Source: Planctomycetota bacterium (GTDB taxonomy: Bacteria > Planctomycetota > UBA1135 > UBA2386). From it: a DNA stretch of 7,142 nt. Positions 1-6,692 of this stretch are shown here, in pieces. Under the pieces are notes generated by a model. That model did no database searches. It saw only the letters and a program-made list of their open reading frames with translations, and was not told the origin of the DNA. The stretch lies in NCBI GenBank assembly GCA_020425915.1, contig JAGQQZ010000164.1, positions 1 through 7,142 on the forward strand, in the 5' to 3' direction. Each line of letters begins with the position of its first letter. Positions within the stretch are counted from its first letter, which is position 1. The translations under genes were made by a program, and so were the position numbers.

Positions 1-2317
1 CGATGTCGTGGACGTCGCCCTTCACGGTCGCCATCACGATCGTGCCTCGCGCTTCGACCGTCGCGCCCCTCTCGGCCTCCATGTGAGGCGTCAGCCAGGC
101 GACGGCCCGCTTCATGACGCGCGCGCTCTTGACGACCTGCGGCAGGAACATCTTGCCGCTGCCGAACAACTCGCCGACGACCTTCATCCCGTCCATCAAC
201 GGACCCTGGATGACGTCCAGCGGGCGCGGCAACGCCTGGCGCGCCTCCTCGGTGTCCTCCTCGATGAAGTCGACGATCCCATGGACGATCGCGTGGCCGA
301 GTCGTGCGCGGAAGTCGCCTTCGCGCCAACTCAGGTCGATCTCACGCTTCTTGCCACCGCCCTTGATCGTCGCGGCGAACTCGATCAATCGCTCGGTCGC
401 GTCCGGCCGCCGATCGAACAACACGTCCTCGACGTGCTCGAGGAGGTCCTTCGGGATGTCCTCGTAGACGACGAGTTGCCCGGCGTTGACGATCCCCATG
501 TCCATGCCGGCGGCGATCGCGTGGTAGAGGAAGGCCGAGTGCATCGCCTCGCGCACGACGTTGTTGCCGCGGAACGAGAACGAGAGGTTGCTGACCCCAC
601 CGCTGATCTTCGCGCCGGGACAGCGCTCCTTGATGATCCGCGTCGCCTCGATGAAGTTGATGGCGAACCGATTGTGCTCCTCGATGCCGGTCGCGATGGC
701 GAGGATGTTCGGGTCGAACACGATGTCGTGCGGGTCGATTCCGGCCCGCTCGGTCAGTAGGCGAAACGCGCGCTCGCAGATCTCGACCTTTCGCTCGATC
801 GTCTCCGCCTGACCGACTTCATCGAAGGCCATGACGACGACGCCGGCGCCGTAGCGTTTGACCAGACGTGCCTTGGCGAGAAAATCCGCTTCGCCCTCCT
901 TGAGGCTGATCGAGTTGACGAAGCACTTGCCCTGCGCGCACTGCAGACCGGCCTCGATCACGCTCCACTTGGAGCTGTCGATCATGATCGGAATCCGAGC
1001 GATCTCCGGCTCGGTCGCGATCAGGTTGAGGAAGTTCCGCATCGCGTGCTCGGAGTCGAGCATCCCTTCGTCCATGTTGACGTCGAGGATGTTGGCCCCA
1101 CCGCGCACCTGCTCGAGGGCGACGTCGAGCGCGCCCTGATAGTCATTGGCGAGGATCAGGTTGGCGAATTTCTTCGATCCGGTGACGTTCGTCCGCTCCC
1201 CGACCATCAGGAAGCTCGTGTCCGGATGCACGCGCAGGACTTCGAGTCCGCTGAAACGGGTGAAGCCGGCATGGCCCGCGTCGAACGTGCGCGGCGGAAG
1301 CGCATCGACCGCATCTCGCATCGCCCGGATGTGGTCGGGCGTCGTCCCACAGCATCCTCCGACGACGTTGACGAATCCTGCGTCCGCGAACTCGCGGAGC
1401 AACGCGGCGGTCTCCGAGGGTGACTCGTCGTACTCGCCGAACGCGTTCGGCAACCCGGCGTTCGGGTAGCAGCTCGTGAACGTCGAGCTGATCCCGGCGA
1501 GTTCCTCGACGTACGGTCGCATCTCGGCCGCGCCGAGCGCGCAGTTGATCCCGACGACGAGCGGGTGCGCGTGGGTCACCGACGACCAGAACGCTTCGAT
1601 GGTCTGTCCGGAGAGAGTCCGACCGCTCCGGTCGGTGATCGTCACGGAGATCATCAACGGGATGTCGAGGTCGCGCTCTTCCCGCACTTCGTGCAGCGCG
1701 AAGATCGCGGCCTTGGAGTTGAGCGTGTCGAAGATCGTCTCGATCAGGATCACGTCCACGCCGCCGTCGACGAGCCCGCGGATCTGGGTCGCGTACGACT
1801 CGCGGAGCTGATCGAACGTCGTCGCACGATACTCGGGGCGCTCCACGTCGGGCGAGATCGACAACGTGCGATTCGTCGGACCGACGGCTCCGGCAACGAA
1901 CCGCGGCCGCGAAGGGTCCTTCTTCGTCCACTCGTCCGCGGCTGCACGCGCGATCTTGGCGGCGGCCAAATTGATCTCGTAGGCGTGCTCCTCCATCCCG
2001 TAGTCCGCCTGCGAGATCGACGTCGCGTTGAAAGTATTCGTCTCGATGATGTCCGCGCCGGCCGCGAGATACTCGTGGTGGACCTGAGAGACGACCTCGG
2101 GTTGCGTCAGGCAGAGGATGTCGTTGTCGCCCGCGAGATCCATCGGCCAATCCGCGAATCGCGCGCCTCGGAATTGCTCCTCGGTGAGCTTGCGACGCTG
2201 GAACATCGTGCCGGTCGCGCCATCGAGAACGAGGATGCGACGGCTCATCTCCTCGCGCATCCGCGATTCTGCTCGGCCGCCGGCGTTGGTCGTGTCGGTT
2301 TCCACTCGGGACGTCAT
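1..2317 (-). CDS. metH: Cobalamin-dependent methionine synthase, N-terminal 772 residues (3' end outside window)
   Basis: Cytosolic MetH transfers a methyl group from methyltetrahydrofolate through enzyme-bound cobalamin to homocysteine, giving methionine. The visible 772 residues include the homocysteine S-methyltransferase barrel (about 25-340), opened by DGATGTM at 32-38. Its zinc ligands are Cys259 (in GINCALG) and the pair Cys322-Cys323 (in GGCCGTTP). The pterin-binding barrel starts near VGERTNVTG (about 372) and continues through [19 protein letters not shown] and VVMAFDE. The helical cobalamin cap (about 655-750) contains [21 protein letters not shown] or a close reading of it. The window ends inside the DxHxxG motif: DVHDI is visible, with the lower cobalt ligand His770 at bases 8-10. 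These positions are offset by 11-12 residues from E. coli MetH as I recall it, so the reading frame is intact. Family members are about 1150-1250 aa, so roughly 400 residues (cobalamin Rossmann and reactivation domains) lie outside. The ATG at 2317 overlaps the stop of the upstream regulator (ATGA), which implies translational coupling and supports this start. Confidence 0.97.
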   Translation of the reverse strand, partial: MTSRVETDTTNAGGRAESRMREEMSRRILVLDGATGTMFQRRKLTEEQFRGARFADWPMDLAGDNDILCLTQPEVVSQVHHEYLAAGADIIETNTFNATSISQADYGMEEHAYEINLAAAKIARAAADEWTKKDPSRPRFVAGAVGPTNRTLSISPDVERPEYRATTFDQLRESYATQIRGLVDGGVDVILIETIFDTLNSKAAIFALHEVREERDLDIPLMISVTITDRSGRTLSGQTIEAFWSSVTHAHPLVVGINCALGAAEMRPYVEELAGISSTFTSCYPNAGLPNAFGEYDESPSETAALLREFADAGFVNVVGGCCGTTPDHIRAMRDAVDALPPRTFDAGHAGFTRFSGLEVLRVHPDTSFLMVGERTNVTGSKKFANLILANDYQGALDVALEQVRGGANILDVNMDEGMLDSEHAMRNFLNLIATEPEIARIPIMIDSSKWSVIEAGLQCAQGKCFVNSISLKEGEADFLAKARLVKRYGAGVVVMAFDEVGQAETIERKVEICERAFRLLTERAGIDPHDIVFDPNILAIATGIEEHNRFAINFIEATRIIKERCPGAKISGGVSNLSFSFRGNNVVREAMHSAFLYHAIAAGMDMGIVNAGQLVVYEDIPKDLLEHVEDVLFDRRPDATERLIEFAATIKGGGKKREIDLSWREGDFRARLGHAIVHGIVDFIEEDTEEARQALPRPLDVIQGPLMDGMKVVGELFGSGKMFLPQVVKSARVMKRAVAWLTPHMEAERGATVEARGTIVMATVKGDVHDI

Positions 2318-3273
2318 GGATCTCGGGTTGGGTTCTTGCACGCGGACGCGATGAACGTCCCCGGGAGCTCACTGCGTTCGTTGATCGGCTCGTGGATCTC
2401 GATCTGCACGTCGTCGAGGCCGGATGCCTCGAGCCACTGCCGTAGCGCGTCGATCGGAAAGCCCTGCCAGAGGACACCGAGTTCCTCCTTGAGCCAGTCC
2501 TTGTCGTTGTCGACGAAGTCGACGATCACGACGCGTCCGTCATCGCGCACGACGCGTGCCATCTCTCGGATCGCTTCCTGCGGTGACGCGACGTAGTGCA
2601 ACACCATGTGGGCCAGCGCGGCGTCGACTTCGCCGTCGCCGATCGGCAGCGCGGTCGCCTCTCCACAGCGGAACTCCACGCCGGGGATCGAACTCGCGTC
2701 GAGCTTCGCCGCCGCTGCTTCGAGCATGCTCTCGGAGTGATCGATCGCGATCACGCGCACGCCGCATCGCGCGAGGTCCTGGGCGAGTACGCCGGTCCCC
2801 GTGCCGATGTCGACGACCGAGAGGTCTCGTGGGACGAGCTTTGCGATCGCCCGCGCACGCTGCGCGTCATCGTCGAAGACCCTTCGGAGCGAGTCCCATT
2901 CCGGTCCGATCGAGTCGAACCACGCGCGCGAGCGAATCGCTCGCTCGCGCAACACGGACTCGAGCGCGGCCGCGTCGCTCGCGACGACGGGATCCTGGCC
3001 GATCGTGCGCCGCGCCAGGTTCCACGCGTCCCGGCACGCGCATTCGGTCGCGGGCGCGAATCGATAGAAGCTGAACGTCCCTTCGCGCCGGTCGCGGACC
3101 AGACCCGACTCCCGCAGGATCGACAGGTGGCGGGACACCGTCGACTGAGCGATGCCGAGGATGCTCACGAGTTCCTGGACCGCCAGCTCCTCGCGCTCGA
3201 GCAGCGCGAGGATGCGGATCCGAGTCGGATCGGTGAAGGTCTTGAAGACCCGTTGGACGCTATCGACGGTCAC
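2314..3273 (-). CDS. ArsR-family winged helix fused to SAM-dependent methyltransferase (SahR-like regulator of the methionine/SAM cycle)
   Basis: The 319-aa protein has two domains. Residues 5-75 form an ArsR-type winged helix: [17 protein letters not shown] opens it, and the recognition helix includes [10 protein letters not shown] at 44-53. Residues 150-255 form a class I methyltransferase fold with motif [10 protein letters not shown] (153-161), an acidic residue at the end of strand 2 (AIDHSE, Asp178), and a motif IV-like stretch [12 protein letters not shown]. The ArsR metal-binding signature ELCVC is absent; a CAC motif occurs at 78-80. The open frame extends upstream to an ATG at 3369, but the extra residues do not look like ArsR sequence. 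I therefore chose GTG at 3273, which gives a typical ArsR N-terminus; no clear Shine-Dalgarno precedes it. Its TGA overlaps the metH ATG. Known: SahR regulators of the methionine cycle are ArsR-family proteins that respond to S-adenosylhomocysteine. Inferred: this one senses SAM or SAH through the methyltransferase-like domain and controls its own operon with metH. Catalytic methylation remains possible. Confidence 0.9.
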   Translation of the reverse strand: MTVDSVQRVFKTFTDPTRIRILALLEREELAVQELVSILGIAQSTVSRHLSILRESGLVRDRREGTFSFYRFAPATECACRDAWNLARRTIGQDPVVASDAAALESVLRERAIRSRAWFDSIGPEWDSLRRVFDDDAQRARAIAKLVPRDLSVVDIGTGTGVLAQDLARCGVRVIAIDHSESMLEAAAAKLDASSIPGVEFRCGEATALPIGDGEVDAALAHMVLHYVASPQEAIREMARVVRDDGRVVIVDFVDNDKDWLKEELGVLWQGFPIDALRQWLEASGLDDVQIEIHEPINERSELPGTFIASACKNPTRDP

Positions 3274-3280
3274 GATGAAT

Positions 3281-3294
3281 CGATAGATATATCG
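3281..3294. promoter_or_regulatory. Candidate operator: inverted repeat CGATA-N4-TATCG upstream of the ArsR-methyltransferase gene
   Basis: The 14 bases CGATAGATATATCG form a perfect inverted repeat of 5-bp arms around 4 bases. They contain the smaller palindrome GATATATC and abut ATCGAT (3279-3284). The repeat sits 8-21 bases upstream of the chosen GTG start and is a clear AT-rich island in GC-rich DNA. Its size, symmetry and position suit an ArsR-type homodimer repressing its own promoter. On the minus strand TTATGC, 17 bases, then GATATA could be a weak promoter that the repeat would cover. The operator role is inference; I cannot confirm the match to a published SahR consensus from memory. 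Confidence 0.5.
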
Positions 3295-3384
3295 GAAGAT
3301 CCAGATGAACGCATAAGTGAATCTGGTCCGAACCCGCGCGACCCGAGACCAGGGCGCTGGCCCCTCCATGCCACCGGCGACTCA

Positions 3385-3413
3385 GGGTCGTGCCTCGACC
3401 CGACGTGGCACGA
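3385..3413. repeat. Overlapping small inverted repeats beyond the tRNA terminator
   Basis: Two mutually exclusive hairpins can be drawn. One is GGGTCG, loop TGCCT, CGACCC (3385-3401). The other is TCGTGCC, 12-base loop, GGCACGA (3388-3413). Neither has a T run on either strand on its loop-exit side, so neither is a convincing second terminator. They lie between the tRNA terminator and the start of the ArsR-methyltransferase gene, a region in which I see no coding potential. Confidence 0.4.
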
Positions 3414-3444
3414 AAAAAGCCGCACGGCACACGGCCATGCGGCT
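3413..3444 (-). terminator. Intrinsic terminator of tRNA-Ala
   Basis: On the minus strand AGCCGCATGGC, loop CGTGT, then GCCGTGCGGCT forms an 11-bp stem with one T-G wobble. A run of six T follows, counting the T that closes the stem base. It begins two bases after the CCA end of the tRNA. No other terminator is visible after the three-gene membrane operon, so it may also end transcripts coming from that operon. Confidence 0.9.
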
Positions 3445-3446
3445 AC

Positions 3447-3522
3447 TGGTGGAAGCGAGGGGAGTCGAACCCCTGACCTCTGCATTGCGAACGCAGCGCT
3501 CTACCAACTGAGCTACGCCCCC
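3447..3522 (-). tRNA. tRNA-Ala (anticodon CGC)
   Basis: This is a 76-base tRNA with an encoded CCA end and a full cloverleaf. The acceptor is GGGGGCG against CGCTTCC, the D arm GCTC/GAGC with loop AGTTGGTA, and the anticodon stem CTGCG/TGCAG (closing G-U) with loop TTCGCAA, giving anticodon CGC for GCG alanine codons. The variable region is AGGTC and the T arm AGGGG/CCCCT with loop TTCGACT. The acceptor contains G3-U70, the alanyl-tRNA synthetase identity pair, and A73 as discriminator. A second wobble, G4-U69, lies next to it. The gene is on the same strand as the membrane operon that ends 70 bases upstream, and an intrinsic terminator follows directly. Confidence 0.97.
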
Positions 3523-3544
3523 ACAGATCTGTCGGGAGCGCCGG

Positions 3545-3573
3545 ACGATAGCCAGCGCGGGCACCGAATGGAA
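3545..3573 (-). promoter_or_regulatory. Possible tRNA-Ala promoter
   Basis: On the minus strand TTCCAT, 17 bases, then TATCGT could serve as -35 and -10 elements, followed by a GC-rich stretch (CCGGCGC) of the kind found near stable-RNA start sites. This would place the transcript start about 16 bases before the tRNA 5' end. The -35 match is poor, so the alternative is cotranscription with the upstream operon. Confidence 0.35.
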
Positions 3574-3592
3574 GACCTTGCCGGCCGCGACG

Positions 3593-4717
3593 CTACCGAT
3601 CCGAGTCCGGGGTCTTGATCCGTTCGAGACGTCCGGGCAGCGGACCTCCGACGACCTCGATCCCCGGCTGGCTGGCCCGCGAATCGAGCAGGAGGGACCC
3701 GTCCGAACCGAGCCGGCAACCCTCGCCGCGCGCGCGGAGATCCCCGCCGACCACGAACGCCCCCGCGACCTGTGCCTGACCGGCCGAGACGAGGCAATCG
3801 CTCGAACTGACGAGGGAAGCTTCGATCCGGACCACGCGACCGGAGACCAGGTCGTCCTCGGGCAGGCCGACGAACACGCATCCGCTGCCCTCGCTCCAGC
3901 CGTTGCGCGGATCACGCTCGGCGGCGACCACGAGGTGCCCCCCACCGACCACGGAGACGGATCGCCCGACGTAGACGTTGCCACGGACGACGAGCGTCGC
4001 GTTGCGGTCGATCTCGATTCGAACGGCGCCGCGACCACGGTCCACCCAGAGGTTCCCGTCGAGCACGAGTAGTCCCTCGGTCGGGAAGCGCGGCCGGACC
4101 ACACCGTCCTCGTCGGGCACCAACACGTAGTCGATCTGGTCCGTGCCCGACCGAATCCGCAGCAGAGCGATCGAGTCGTCTCGCGCGAACGTCCGGCGCC
4201 GTGCGGCCCCGACCGCCTCCATGTCCCACTCCGAACCATCGCCGATCGCCGGCAACTCGATCTCCGGCGACAGCGCCGCTCTCAGCTCCAGCGGATCGAT
4301 CCCGACCACGAGCGAGTTGTCGAACGAACCACGAATCGTCAGGGGCTGCCGCAATGCGCGAGGCAGCGCACCCGGGAGCAATTCACAACGAAACGCGAAC
4401 GACGATCGAATCCTGCCGGAGACGGAGATCGTCGCGAATCGCCTCCCATCCATGGCGGCCACGTCGATCACCGAGTCGTAGTCGCCACGACGAATCTCGC
4501 TCGGCGCCCGCGCATCGACGGCCGCGAGGAGCGCGTGCTGTTCCGCGAGGGCGCGCGCGAGGCAGGTCTCGACCTCGTGACGACTCCGCGTGACCTCGGA
4601 AGTCGCTTGCGCAGTCCGGACCACGATCCACACGACCGTGAGAGCGCTGGCCACGACCGCGGCGAACTGCCACAGCTCGATCAGGCTCAGCAGCGGACGA
4701 CGCAGCAGATGCCTCAC
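3593..4717 (-). CDS. Single-TM envelope protein with pilin-like N-terminus and beta-helix/bactofilin-like C-terminal half (unrecognised family)
   Basis: This 374-aa protein belongs to no named family I can assign with confidence. The N-terminus (RHLLRRPLLSLIEL) is basic, then one membrane helix covers about 13-33, followed by a polar alpha segment to about 70. The SLIEL-hydrophobic pattern matches the mature N-terminus of type IV pilins and pseudopilins, with Glu14 where pilin Glu5 would be. However, the residue at the cleavage position is Leu rather than Gly. Residues about 214-345 are rich in short alternating strands with Gly and Asn turns (VLDGNLWV, VVRGNVYVG, VAGAFVVGGDL). This resembles the repeating strands of bactofilins and of the PilX-like proteins that carry such repeats. 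Cysteines lie at 52, 111, 280, 308 and 334. The frame is open to 4825, but GTG at 4717 overlaps the upstream stop (GTGA) and places the basic and TM segments right at the N-terminus. It is the last gene of a coupled three-gene operon. Inference: a surface or periplasmic structural component, possibly a pilin-like minor subunit. Confidence 0.8.
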   Translation of the reverse strand: MRHLLRRPLLSLIELWQFAAVVASALTVVWIVVRTAQATSEVTRSRHEVETCLARALAEQHALLAAVDARAPSEIRRGDYDSVIDVAAMDGRRFATISVSGRIRSSFAFRCELLPGALPRALRQPLTIRGSFDNSLVVGIDPLELRAALSPEIELPAIGDGSEWDMEAVGAARRRTFARDDSIALLRIRSGTDQIDYVLVPDEDGVVRPRFPTEGLLVLDGNLWVDRGRGAVRIEIDRNATLVVRGNVYVGRSVSVVGGGHLVVAAERDPRNGWSEGSGCVFVGLPEDDLVSGRVVRIEASLVSSSDCLVSAGQAQVAGAFVVGGDLRARGEGCRLGSDGSLLLDSRASQPGIEVVGGPLPGRLERIKTPDSDR

Positions 4718-5118
4718 CGTGCCGAGACCGCCGGGCCGGATCGATCCTGCAACACCAACACCGGTCCAACCGGACTCTCGTAGAGCGATGGACAGAGCAC
4801 GGGCGCGATCTTCGCGTCCGACCAAGCCTGACGCAGCAACGCCAATCGTTCGGCGAAGTGAGCTTCGAACTGTTCGTCGGAGAGTCCGATTCCGCGCACA
4901 CGATCGACATCATGGGCGAGTTCGGCGAAGGAGCGGACGGCTGCTCGCCGCGAGTCGACGACCTGCGCGGTTTCCTCGAGTGCGGGCCTCGCGATTCCGA
5001 ACCATGCGCCACCGATCGCCGCGGTCATGCACGCGACCTGGAGGAAGTCGAGCAACAGCCCGGGTCGACGCTGCGGGTTTCTCGGTCGATACAGCTCGTG
5101 CTGCACGACGCGACGCAT
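4714..5118 (-). CDS. Small single-TM protein, possibly pseudopilin-like (hypothetical)
   Basis: The protein has 134 residues and no family I recognise. A basic leader of 19 residues (ending NPQRRP) is followed by Gly20 and a hydrophobic helix at 21-45, beginning LLLDFLQVACM. It then continues IARPALEETAQVVDSRRA, an extended alpha helix with charged residues. A short basic leader ending in Gly, then a hydrophobic helix carrying an early acidic residue, then a polar helix, is the layout of a type IV prepilin. Here the acidic residue is Asp at +4 rather than Glu at +5, so any relationship is weak. The C-terminus (about 108-134) is a short Pro/Gly-rich beta-like tail. The ATG at 5118 shares a base with the stop of the preceding gene (TGATG); an in-frame GTG lies one codon earlier. 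The stop overlaps the next gene's GTG. Both overlaps imply a fixed stoichiometry with its neighbours. Confidence 0.78.
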   Translation of the reverse strand: MRRVVQHELYRPRNPQRRPGLLLDFLQVACMTAAIGGAWFGIARPALEETAQVVDSRRAAVRSFAELAHDVDRVRGIGLSDEQFEAHFAERLALLRQAWSDAKIAPVLCPSLYESPVGPVLVLQDRSGPAVSAR

Positions 5119-5648
5119 CACTCGGCACGCCCCGACGGCGTCATCGCGACGACGTCGTCTACAGACTCGGAATCGTCTTCGGGCTCCCGCCCGACCTCGA
5201 AGACGTCGGTTCCGGTGCGCACGCCCTGTGGCGGATTGGCGTTGAGCCAATCGAGTGTCTCGTTCAACTCCTCCGCGATCTCGGTGAGATAGTCACCGCG
5301 TCGCAGCGTGACTCGGAACCCGATGTCGCCGCTGCGAATCCGCTCGAGTGACTTGCAGAGTCGGAAGGCCGGCCCGGCGATGCGGTGTGAGAACCGCAGT
5401 CCCTGCACCGCCATCACGACGCTGCACACGACGAAGAAGCCCAGGACCGAGAGCAGCAGCGGGATCAAGCTCGGAAGCTCACCGTCGATCGCCAGGGACT
5501 CCGTCAGCAACCGCCGACAGAACACCGCGACGATCAAGGTCGTGAACGCCAGCCCGACCGTCGGTACCAACACGACGGCCAAGACGATCCGCCGCTGGAC
5601 CGACTTGTTGACGACCAGGATTTTCCTTCGGTTGCTTGAATGGCCCAT
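5118..5648 (-). CDS. Two-TM membrane protein with HAMP-like cytoplasmic segment (SHRIAGP family)
   Basis: The 176-aa protein has a basic N-terminus (NRRKILVVNKSVQRR), TM1 at about 21-43, a short extracytoplasmic loop (about 45-60), and TM2 at about 61-83. It then has FSHRIAGPAFRLCKSLERIRSGD (86-108, in two overlapping parts), TLRRGDYLTEIAEELNETLDWL and a disordered acidic tail. The proline after TM2, the two amphipathic segments and the intervening IRSGD are typical of a HAMP linker. Proteins with SHRIAGP after two TMs are common as stand-alone membrane proteins in deltaproteobacteria and relatives and are often labelled HAMP or chemotaxis-like. No kinase, cyclase or methyl-accepting domain follows, so an output role must come through partners. 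The frame extends upstream to 5963, but that stretch overlaps the divergent ATPase gene antisense and looks non-coding, so I chose ATG at 5648. It is the first gene of a coupled operon and its stop overlaps the next start. Confidence 0.83.
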   Translation of the reverse strand: MGHSSNRRKILVVNKSVQRRIVLAVVLVPTVGLAFTTLIVAVFCRRLLTESLAIDGELPSLIPLLLSVLGFFVVCSVVMAVQGLRFSHRIAGPAFRLCKSLERIRSGDIGFRVTLRRGDYLTEIAEELNETLDWLNANPPQGVRTGTDVFEVGREPEDDSESVDDVVAMTPSGRAE

Positions 5649-5660
5649 GTCTACGGATCT

Positions 5661-5720
5661 CGGAGAGACGCTCTCGCCCCGTGCGCTGCGGACGCGAGGG
5701 TTCGTTCGCGCGTCTCTCCG
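5661..5720. promoter_or_regulatory. Perfect 11-bp inverted repeat in the divergent intergenic region
   Basis: CGGAGAGACGC at 5661-5671 is the exact reverse complement of GCGTCTCTCCG at 5710-5720, with 38 bases between. Inside the spacer CTCGC (5673-5677) pairs with GCGAG (5694-5698), so a nested hairpin is possible. The left arm begins 13 bases upstream of the ATG of the minus-strand membrane operon. The element could be a paired operator acting on both divergent genes or a structured 5' leader that masks the weak ribosome site of the operon. I see no clear promoter boxes in the 211-base intergenic region. Confidence 0.5.
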
Positions 5721-5859
5721 TACTCGGCATTCCCGATGCGGGTTTTGAAGCAATCCCGGGCAAAAGGTCGCCGACCGGAACTGCCGATGTTCTGGCAGGA
5801 GCCGAGGGCGATGGTCGCCCGGAAGTCCCGAACCCTCATCGATGCAAGAGCCGCGAGGC

Positions 5860-6660
5860 ATGGACCAAAACGAGATTCGCGACACCGGCAAGGACGGTCT
5901 CGCGACGGTGTTCTCTGTGTGCTCGGGGAAGGGCGGAGTCGGCAAGACCTCGATCAGCGTCAACTTGGCGACCGAGTTCTCGCGCCGGGGCTACCGGACG
6001 ATCGTCGTCGACGCCGACCTGGGCTTGTCGAACACGCACATCCTCGCCGGGTTGCGACCCGAGAAGACCCTGTCGGACTACCTCGAGAAGAGGGCGAGCC
6101 TGGCCGAGATCGTCATCGACGGACCGGCGGACGTGAAGTTCATCTCGGGCGGCAGTGGTGTCCGAGAGATGGCCGACCTCGACGCTTCCGGGCGACAACG
6201 AATCCTCGACGCGATCCAGTCGCTGCGACCGCACTGCGACGTCGTGATCATCGACACCGCGGCGGGCATCTCGCGATCGGTGACCGACTTCGTCTCGATC
6301 AGTGACCACACGATCGTCGTCACGACGAGCAACTTCGCGGCGATCGCCGACGCGTACGGCATCATCAAGGTCGTCGTACAAGACGGGTACGACAAGCCGC
6401 TTCACCTCGCGATCAATCGCGTACGCTCGCCAGAGGAAGGTGAGCAGGTCTACAAGAAGCTGAAAGGCTGTTCCGAACGGTTTTTGAGCTTCGACCTCAA
6501 CTGGCTCGGATTGCTGCCGGAAGATAACAGCGTGGAAGGCGCTGTCCTCAAGCGGCAGCCATTCTGCGAGGCGTTCCCCACGAGCGTCGCAACCAGATAC
6601 CTGAAGAAGTTGGCCACGGCGCTCGAGCGATACCTGACCTCGGTGCCCCTCACCAGCTGA
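5860..6660 (+). CDS. FlhG/MinD-family ATPase
   Basis: This 266-aa P-loop ATPase belongs to the MinD/ParA superfamily, in which ATP-driven dimerisation and membrane binding set the place or number of surface machines. The deviant Walker A is SGKGGVGKT (22-30) with signature Lys24 and Lys29. VVDADLGLSNTH (49-60) supplies switch I Asp51 and Asp53, and VVIIDTAAGIS (128-138) the Walker B-like Asp132. The combination DADLGLSN, ISGGSGVREM (95-104) and IIDTAAGIS is closer to FlhG/YlxH than to MinD of cell division. The C-terminal YLKKLATALERYL could be an amphipathic membrane-binding helix. I chose ATG at 5860 because AAGAG lies 9 bases upstream and the protein then starts MDQNEIR, reminiscent of the FlhG DQAxxLR motif. 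An in-frame ATG at 5842 is the alternative. No flhF or flagellar gene is in view. It is divergent from the membrane operon, so a role in placing an envelope machine encoded nearby is a reasonable guess only. Confidence 0.9.
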   Translation: MDQNEIRDTGKDGLATVFSVCSGKGGVGKTSISVNLATEFSRRGYRTIVVDADLGLSNTHILAGLRPEKTLSDYLEKRASLAEIVIDGPADVKFISGGSGVREMADLDASGRQRILDAIQSLRPHCDVVIIDTAAGISRSVTDFVSISDHTIVVTTSNFAAIADAYGIIKVVVQDGYDKPLHLAINRVRSPEEGEQVYKKLKGCSERFLSFDLNWLGLLPEDNSVEGAVLKRQPFCEAFPTSVATRYLKKLATALERYLTSVPLTS

Positions 6661-6692
6661 CTTGCGTCTGGGAGTGATGCTCCGGGGAGTCG

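Noticed and set aside
8..760. Long plus-strand open frame (250 codons) and similar long frames at 1565-2596 and 2596-3618
   Set aside because: They are antisense to metH and the ArsR-methyltransferase gene. Their products are Arg/Asp-rich low-complexity sequences typical of shadow frames in GC-rich genes.
1143..2477. Minus-strand 444-codon frame overlapping metH
   Set aside because: It is an off-frame reading of metH, Arg/Ser/Pro-rich with no domain, while the metH frame shows conserved motifs throughout.
3301..3326. Inverted repeat CCAGAT-N14-ATCTGG upstream of the regulator
   Set aside because: The 6-bp arms with a long spacer are within chance expectation, and there is no further symmetry.
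3274..3369. Upstream start (ATG at 3369) for the ArsR-methyltransferase gene
   Set aside because: The 32 extra residues would cover the operator-like palindrome, are not ArsR-like, and the GTG at 3273 gives a normal family N-terminus.
5732..5748. CCCG-ATG-CGGG followed by TTTT as a terminator
   Set aside because: A 4-bp stem is too short, and no gene on the plus strand ends upstream of it.
5764..5797. Possible sigma-28 (FliA) promoter for the FlhG-like gene, with GCCGAT at the -10 position
   Set aside because: AAGGTCGC, 11 bases, GCCGATGT has the right spacing, but the -35 half matches the consensus poorly, so it is not called.
5649..5963. N-terminal extension of the HAMP-like protein back to 5963
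   Set aside because: The extension runs antisense into the ATPase gene and is rich in Pro and Arg without structure. The ATG at 5648 starts just before the basic region and TM1.
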